A stretch of 32,970 bases of DNA from Litorisediminicola beolgyonensis (GTDB lineage Bacteria; Pseudomonadota; Alphaproteobacteria; Rhodobacterales; Rhodobacteraceae). Below, in pieces: positions 30,945-32,970 of this stretch. The first letter of the stretch is position 1; every line of letters begins with the position of its first letter. The stretch is from positions 1 through 32,970 of the forward strand of contig NZ_JBHTMU010000043.1 of assembly GCF_042679605.1 (NCBI RefSeq). Direction: 5' to 3'. Both the position numbers and the translations under genes were made by a program. The notes beneath the pieces are model-generated. The model did not search any database. It was not told the DNA's origin and saw only the letters and a program-made list of their open reading frames with translations.

Positions 30945-30992
30945 GTGCACGTGCACAAATAGGTGCACAAACGCGTGCCCGAACCGGTGCAC
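30945..30992. repeat. Cluster of four GTGCAC palindromes
   Basis: GTGCAC begins at 30945, 30951, 30963 and 30987, so the steps are 6, 12 and 24 bases. Two copies continue as GTGCACAAA. The cluster lies between attR and the remnant integrase, outside the satellite, and may be protein-binding sites of the older element. Confidence 0.5.
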
Positions 30993-31039
30993 GGATCGCG
31001 ACTCCCGGATGCCCTGGAAACCGTTTCGGAGCACCTGCC

Positions 31040-32900
31040 ATGGCCGGAGTCGCACACCCCCCCACCTCGAAAAACGCCCCTCTGGCTTCTTGTTCCGTCG
31101 GCGCCTGCCGAGAGCCTGGGTCGAGATATCGAACCCTGATCAAAAGTTCTCACTCTGTCTGCCTTCGCGCTGACGAAGGAGACACCGGTGCAGCATCTGA
31201 GCGCGGAACATGTGAGCCTGCTGAGCGAACTGGCCCGATTCCAGATCGCGGCCCACGAAGCCGCGCGCGCCCGCACAGAACCCCGCTCGGAGGCCGCGGC
31301 GAATTTCGCGGCGCAGACCGAGCGCGCGACCCAAGACATGCTGCGGCGTGCCCTCGCGCTCGGCGACCGGGCACCGGTCACGAACCCTCTGCGCGAGATG
31401 GCGCGCCGCCTCGGCATGACCCTCGACGAGACCAGCTCGGACTGGCGTGCCCTCGCTTTCGAGGCTCTGCGTGTCAAGCTGGACGTGTCGCGGGAGCGGG
31501 AGCGGCGCGAGGTTGGTACCTACGATGAAGCGACCACGATATTTCGGTCGGTCATGGCGAACCGGTCAGCGTCCCACGCTGCCGCCCTGCCCAGAACTGC
31601 CTCCCAATTCTATGACGCCGCCCTGGCTGTCCAGGCACCCGACGCCACGGCCGTGAGTTCCATGGCTGTGCCGTTCACGCCGTCTGCCACCACACCAACC
31701 GAAACAGAGGTGACCTGTCATATTCAGAACCAGACCGAGACGAGCCGCGACGAGCCAGAGAACGCAGCGCCCATCGCGGAGCCCAATAGGTCCCACCCAC
31801 CGTTGTCCCAAAATCACGCATTAATTCCTCCCGTGGCGTCGCCTGAATCGGCCCCGAAGGCTCCCGCCATGCCGCGCGAAGAGCCCCGGATCCTAATCGA
31901 TCAATCGCTTCTCTCCGACAAGGCGCGCGCGGCCTTGGCAAAAGGCCCCAATATCGAATTCAGAGAAGCATTCGATGTCTATTTCGAGCTCAAGGAACTC
32001 GGATACGGAGATCTCTTCGAGTCCCGGCAGAAGCGCTTTCCGGACAAGGGTGCAAACTGGGTTCGGTCCTCGAGGGGTAACGCCAGGAAAGCCCGCGATA
32101 TCTGGGTCGATGTCTTGGGCAACCAGCCGTTCCACCAGATCGACTGGACCGAGGTCGACGGCGTCCTGAATGTCATTCGCCGTATCCCCAAATACCACGG
32201 CAAGAAAAAAAATCTTCTCAATACGCAAGGTGTCCGCGATCTCGTCGAGCGTGCCGACGAGCAGGAACTGGCCATGGCGATCGCGGCAAAGGAAGCTCTT
32301 GCCGCACGAGGCAAGGTGACGCCCGCCGAACTCGAACGCGCGGACCTCGACGCGAAGATCCCGCGGCTACGTGTCGCCACCTTCCTTCGCCACGGTCGCA
32401 TGGCGAACCGGGTGGGCAAAATGCTGAAGGCCATGAAGCTTATCGAGGAGAATCCGTTCGAAATCTGTTTCTGGACCAACGACGAGGAAAAGGCGCTGAA
32501 GGCGAACGAAGAAGACCGGTCGCGCATGCTCTGGGACGACAAGATCCAGAAGTTCTTCGCTTCTCCGGTCTACCAGGGGCAATGCGAGGAGAAGGATTAC
32601 CCGCTGTTCTGGGGCCCGCTCATAGCTCGCCTTGCCGGCTGTCGCGCCGAGGAAATCCTGCAACTGGGTCCGGAGGATTTCGGGTCGGAGAACGGCATCG
32701 CATATTTCACGGTGTGCAACATGACCGGCAACCACGTGAAGTCCACCGCCGGGGAACGTCGCATCGCCGTGCACCCGAAGCTCGTGGAGCTGGGTCTTCT
32801 CCAGTTCGTGGAGATGCGGCGGCGGCAGAAGCAGTCGCGCCTGTTTCTGGACCTTAACCGCGGCAAGAGCAAGGACACGTTCTCTGAGCTCTATGAATAG
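31040..32900 (+). pseudogene. Remnant integrase (DUF6538-type tyrosine recombinase), broken at both ends
   Basis: The N-terminal domain (HLEKRPSGFLFRRRLPRAW, 31063-31173) reads in one frame and ends at a stop. The rest (from about 31158, HLSAEHVSLLSELARFQIAA onward) reads in another, so a frameshift with loss of sequence separates them. A run of seven C at 31057-31063 also shifts the likely ATG 31040 out of frame. The catalytic domain keeps its first Arg (RLAGCRAEEILQL) and a Lys-containing strand (HVKSTAGERRIAVHP), but stops at 32900 before the HxxR and Tyr motifs. The end is caused by an IS3-type insertion. It was the integrase of an earlier element at the same tRNA. It cannot be active. 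Confidence 0.82.
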
Positions 32901-32970
32901 CCCCGCGTCTCTTAGACGCCCTCGTGCCTCAGTTTCTGCTGCCGCTCGAACTCGAGGGGCGACAGCATTC
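32894..32970 (-). mobile_element. IS3-family insertion sequence, one end only
   Basis: The sequence from TGAATAGCCCCG at 32894 on looks like an IS3-family terminal inverted repeat (TG end, GCCCC, then TTAGACGCC), followed inward by the 3' end of a transposase gene. The rest lies beyond the window. The insertion interrupts the remnant integrase. Confidence 0.72.
32912..32970 (-). CDS. IS3-family transposase OrfB, C-terminal fragment (runs off the window)
   Basis: Only the last 18 codons are present: MLSPLEFERQQKLRHEGV and stop. This ending (SP(V/L)EFERQ, then LR.EGV) is characteristic of IS3-family transposases with the rve/DDE integrase core. The catalytic domain lies outside the window. It reads leftward, toward the IS end at 32894. 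Confidence 0.8.
   Translation of the reverse strand, partial: MLSPLEFERQQKLRHEGV

Overview
The window looks like a chromosomal piece of an alphaproteobacterium of the Rhodobacteraceae/Rhodobacterales type. This is inferred from the very GC-rich coding style, the class II DAHP synthase, the GlxA-type regulator, the Liv-type ABC operon and the FIST/hybrid-kinase module. Its right half carries an integrated mobile element. No species call is possible.

Host backbone (1-16140). The window opens in an octanucleotide tandem repeat and a terminator for a leftward class II DAHP synthase (first step of aromatic amino acid synthesis). Then follow a small secreted DUF6636-like protein and a GlxA/AraC-family regulator. 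Next is a branched-chain-amino-acid-type ABC importer: binding protein, two ATPases, an unknown exported protein and two permeases. Directly behind it sits a signalling module of a LuxR-type response regulator, a FIST-domain sensor (NosP-like arrangement) and a hybrid histidine kinase. A small secreted protein, an EnvZ-type kinase and a divergent metallo-beta-lactamase-fold hydrolase lead to an intact tRNA-Asn(GTT).

Mobile element (16094-30887). The last 47 bases of the tRNA plus one more base recur perfectly at 30840-30887, which bounds an element of about 14.75 kb. Reading inward from the right end it carries a tyrosine integrase, a small excisionase/AlpA-like HTH protein, an unknown gene, a second small HTH protein and a primase-polymerase/SF3 helicase. 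An iteron-bearing AT-rich intergenic region (probable origin) follows, then a leftward train of small genes that includes a terminase-small-subunit-like protein, two overlapping coiled-coil proteins and an ImmA/IrrE-type metallopeptidase. The far (tRNA) end holds a divergent cytosine-5 methyltransferase and restriction endonuclease pair. There is no large terminase, portal, capsid or tail gene. The content (int, alpA-like, primase, terS-like, defence cargo) is that of a phage satellite of the phage-inducible-chromosomal-island kind. This is the most interesting object in the window. Unusual points inside it are a repeated small 'WYR' module in three or four of its proteins, two long hairpins that bury the ribosome-binding sites of two of those genes, and a recurring promoter-like motif in front of its operons.

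Right flank (30888-32970). Beyond the second att copy lies the decayed integrase of an older element that used the same tRNA site. Its 5' end is broken by a frameshift and apparent deletion. Its catalytic 3' end is cut off by an IS3-family insertion sequence whose terminal bases supply the stop codon. The tRNA-Asn gene is therefore a repeatedly used integration hotspot.
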